Shown here: positions 60,911-63,170 of the stretch, one piece after another
Numbering within the stretch: position 1 is the stretch's first letter
Layout: each line of letters starts with the position of its first letter
Made by a program: the position numbers and the translations under genes
Notes under the pieces: generated by a model
What the model saw: only the letters and a program-made list of their open reading frames with translations
What the model was told of the DNA's origin: nothing
The model's database searches: none
NCBI GenBank assembly: GCA_021202985.1
Contig: JAJQCA010000053.1
Coordinates: 1 to 63,170 of the forward strand
Length of the DNA: 63,170 nucleotides
Direction of reading: 5' to 3'
DNA from: Alistipes sp.
GTDB lineage: Bacteria; Bacteroidota; Bacteroidia; Bacteroidales; Rikenellaceae

Positions 60911-61690
60911 ATGATCCCCGAGAGGATATATACCGTCGAACTGGAAGACCTCACGCTGGGCTACGGCGACCGGGTGCTGTTCCGCCACGCGGGCATCGGG
61001 TTCGGGTGGGGGGAGTTCACCGCGCTGATAGGCCGCAACGGGACCGGTAAGAGCACCCTGCTCAGGACCGTGGCGGGCCTGACCCGTCCCATGGCGGGCC
61101 GTATACGGATAGACGGCCGCTATCTGGACGAAATGTCGTTCCGGGAGCGGGCCTCGAAGATTAGTTTCGTCTCCACCGACGACGTGCGGGTCACCAACCT
61201 CCGCGTGGCCGATGTGGTGGGGATGGGCCGCGCACCCTATACCAACTGGATAGGAAGGCTGTCTGACGGCGACCGGGCCGTGGTATGGCGTTCGCTCGAG
61301 CTGGTCGGGATGGAAGGCTTCGCGGCCAAGGCGCTCGATACGCTGAGCGACGGCGAACGCCAGCGGGTAATGATTGCCCGCGCCCTGGCGCAGGACACAC
61401 CCATTATCCTGCTCGACGAACCTACCGCGTTCCTCGACCTGCCCAACCGCTACCAGATATGCCTGCTGCTGCGACGGCTGGCCCACCGTGAGAAGAAAAG
61501 CATCATATTCTCCACCCATGACCTGAATATCGCCGTCGAACTGTGCGATACCATCGCAATGATTGAGGGGGGGCGGTTCTTCTACGGCACGGCCGAGAAA
61601 CTTATAACGGACGGCTCCCTTCAGCACCTTTTCGAGGGCACCCGGCTCATTTTCGACCCCGCCACCCGGAACGTCCGGCTGAGGGATTGA
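60911..61690 (+). CDS. ABC transporter ATP-binding protein, FecE/BtuD type
   Basis: 259 residues. Walker A GRNGTGKSTLLRTV (about 39), Q-loop region KISFVSTDDVRVTNLRV, signature LSDGERQRVMIARAL (about 150), Walker B PIILLDEPTAFLD and switch FSTHDLNIAVE. Energises the permease encoded immediately upstream. The tract after it is a repeat field. Confidence 0.93.
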   Translation: MIPERIYTVELEDLTLGYGDRVLFRHAGIGFGWGEFTALIGRNGTGKSTLLRTVAGLTRPMAGRIRIDGRYLDEMSFRERASKISFVSTDDVRVTNLRVADVVGMGRAPYTNWIGRLSDGDRAVVWRSLELVGMEGFAAKALDTLSDGERQRVMIARALAQDTPIILLDEPTAFLDLPNRYQICLLLRRLAHREKKSIIFSTHDLNIAVELCDTIAMIEGGRFFYGTAEKLITDGSLQHLFEGTRLIFDPATRNVRLRD

Positions 61691-61699
61691 ATCGATATA

Positions 61700-61976
61700 A
61701 TGTTATCCTGAGGAACGAAGTGACAATTCTGTATAGATGTCATCCTGAGTCACCGTAGGAAACGACACATCGATAATATGTCATCCTGAGTCACCGCAGG
61801 TGACGAAGGATCTACCGCTGTCCCCCAAAGTCGATTCTAAATTTCGAATAAAATAAGACAGATTCTTCGTTACACTCAGAATGACAACTCTGTATAAATG
61901 ACATCCTGAGTCACCGTGTGAAACGGCACATCGATAAAATGTCATCCTGAGTCACCGCAGGTGACGAAGGATCTAC
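61700..61976. repeat. Dispersed repeat field, two ~130-bp units
   Basis: The block tgtcatcctgagtcaccg...cacatcgataa-atgtcatcctgagtcaccgcaggtgacgaaggatctacc occurs twice (about 61738-61815 and 61900-61976) with an inverted arm acagattcttcgttacact...gaatgac between. Same repeat family as elsewhere. The following 61977-62354 holds nothing I recognise. Confidence 0.75.
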
Positions 61977-62354
61977 CTATGGAGGCCTCCCCGTCGTCCG
62001 GCCGTGCGATAGGTCTTTCGGGTACGCCGTTTGAGTCCTATGCAGTTGATCGGGTAAAACCATACGTGGTAAGTTATACCGCCGCGGTGGGGTATTTGCA
62101 TTCCATGATTATCTTAGCCGCATGAACCGTTTGCTTCGGCAACCCGGGCCCGGCCGCGGCGACGCTCCCACTGCATCCCCTGCCAAAACTGTAAATCGCC
62201 GGACCGCCCGGCGCCCGGAAGGAGGACCAACGTAGGCTGATAATATTACGGGTATATACCTGTCTCATAGAGGCATACGGTCCGCCGGGGGCGGGATAGG
62301 GGGCCGCTGAATTTCAAGGTGCAAAAAAAATTACGATAATTACAACGAACTGAT

Positions 62355-62879
62355 ATGGATACAAAACCCCATCCGCTGGATAAATTCAAGTATTGCCCCG
62401 TATGCGGGAGCGACCGCTTCGTGGTGAACAACGCCAAATCGAAAAGGTGTCTCGACTGCGGGTTCGTCTACTATTTCAATCCCTCGGCCGCCGTGGCCTG
62501 CTTCGTCCGCGACGCCGCGGGTAACCTGCTCGTGGCCGTGCGTGGCAACGAACCGGCCAAAGGTACGCTCGACCTGCCGGGTGGCTTCGTGGATATGGAC
62601 GAGACCGGTGAACAGGCCGCCCTCCGGGAGCTCCGGGAGGAGACCGGCCTTGTGCCCGATTCCGTGCGGTACCTGTTCTCCATCCCGAACCTGTATTTGT
62701 ACAGCGGCTTCGAGGTTCAGACGCTCGATATGTTTTTCGAGTGCACGGTGGCCGACCTTTCGGCGGCCGTCGCGGCCGACGACGTGGCCGAACTTACAGT
62801 GATTGCACCCGGCGAAATGGATACGGAACGGTTCGGGTTAAAATCGGTACGCGAGGCCATCGCCCGTTACATTAAATGA
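62355..62879 (+). CDS. NUDIX hydrolase with N-terminal zinc ribbon
   Basis: 174 residues. Zinc-ribbon cysteines CPVCGSDRF and CLDCGFVYYFNP (about 14-38) precede a complete Nudix box GGFVDMDETGEQAALRELREETGL (about 76-98), i.e. G-x5-E-x7-REUxEExGU. This NUDIX class, common in Bacteroidetes, hydrolyses nucleoside diphosphate-linked compounds; NADH-pyrophosphatase-like proteins share the ribbon. The exact substrate is unknown. Confidence 0.9.
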   Translation: MDTKPHPLDKFKYCPVCGSDRFVVNNAKSKRCLDCGFVYYFNPSAAVACFVRDAAGNLLVAVRGNEPAKGTLDLPGGFVDMDETGEQAALRELREETGLVPDSVRYLFSIPNLYLYSGFEVQTLDMFFECTVADLSAAVAADDVAELTVIAPGEMDTERFGLKSVREAIARYIK

Positions 62880-63024
62880 CGGAAAGATCGACTGCCGTTC
62901 CCCGAAGAGGAACAGTAAATTGCATCCGGCCACGGTTTTTTATGTAATTTAATATCGGGATAAAAATTATCCTTAAAGACCCCACATGACCGTTTTAGGG
63001 GAAATTTCCGAACACGGAAACCCG

Positions 63025-63057
63025 GAGCCTGCAACAAGCGTTGCAGGCTCTTTTTTT
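63025..63057 (+). terminator. Intrinsic terminator
   Basis: GAGCCTGCAAC-aagc-GTTGCAGGCTC followed by T7. It ends a transcript from the NUDIX side or a short RNA from 62950; the last 110 bases of the window show no gene. Confidence 0.8.
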
Positions 63058-63170
63058 CGGGTTTCGGGAAGGGGAAAAGGTAAAAGTAGTATAACGGCCT
63101 GTGCGACCAAATAACAGACCCGGAAGTTTCAACTCCCTTGACCACCGGAACCAGATGGCGCGGCGGAGGG

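Overview
The window looks like the chromosome of a gut-type member of the Bacteroidales, most like Alistipes (Rikenellaceae). This is inferred from a G+C content of roughly 55-58% by eye, promoters of the Bacteroidetes type (TAnnTTTG at -7, sometimes TTTG at -33), Mfa1/Mfa2-type fimbrial lipoproteins, a serine-palmitoyltransferase-like enzyme, a Bacteroidetes-type RNA polymerase omega and the gene order leuA-leuC-leuD-leuA2-leuB. No species can be named from the sequence alone.

Layout. 0-14 kb is mostly core: the 5' part of trmN6, a TIGR02757 protein, a 5'-nucleotidase lipoprotein, a TGS-uridine kinase fusion, two small lipoproteins, the sphingolipid enzyme, bamD-rpoZ-coaBC, a tandem set of structured RNAs (10.6-11.2 kb), a repeat field and recN. 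14-22.6 kb is the leucine (and probably isoleucine) locus. Two GIY-YIG nuclease genes sit inside it, each bracketed by pairs of a palindromic ~28-bp repeat, and the second copy is frameshifted. 22.9-25.7 kb is a tight three-gene operon of two unknown proteins and an ATP-dependent DNA-ligase-like protein with an extra C-terminal domain.

25.7-37.5 kb is accessory. It starts at tRNA-Pro(UGG), which is surrounded by remnants of tRNA 3' tails, and carries MarR-UbiD-UbiX-esterase-nitroreductase, which looks like a locus for aromatic (perhaps gallate-like) ester and acid metabolism. A broken FtsX-type permease, an ASCH protein, a frameshifted sialate O-acetylesterase and a PPK2 kinase follow. 37.5-44.2 kb holds a small hydrophilic stress-like protein, a PL9-like beta-helix protein, a Tyr/Arg/Asn-rich secreted repeat protein, two HAD phosphatases and a 569-residue orphan.

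44.4-46.7 kb holds the most striking gene. Its N-terminal DUF4157 (eCIS-associated) domain, with host-like base composition, is joined to an AT-rich C-terminal domain carrying the kinase-like active-site motifs of LanM lanthipeptide dehydratases. It lies next to tRNA-Pro(CGG). Beyond it are an XRE regulator with paired operators, a long rod-like RNA resembling 6S RNA, and two copies of a ~90-nt hairpin with compensatory changes. 47.9-63 kb carries AraC and GNAT genes, a DUF5856 gene, a three-gene fimbrial operon, a YD-repeat lipoprotein, an aminotransferase, a metal-chelate/B12-type ABC importer and a NUDIX hydrolase, with more of the dispersed repeat family in the gaps.

The best candidates for something undescribed are the DUF4157-LanM-like fusion, the ligase operon, the repeat-flanked GIY-YIG units and the tandem structured RNAs. 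All functional proposals for these are inferences from motifs read by eye.
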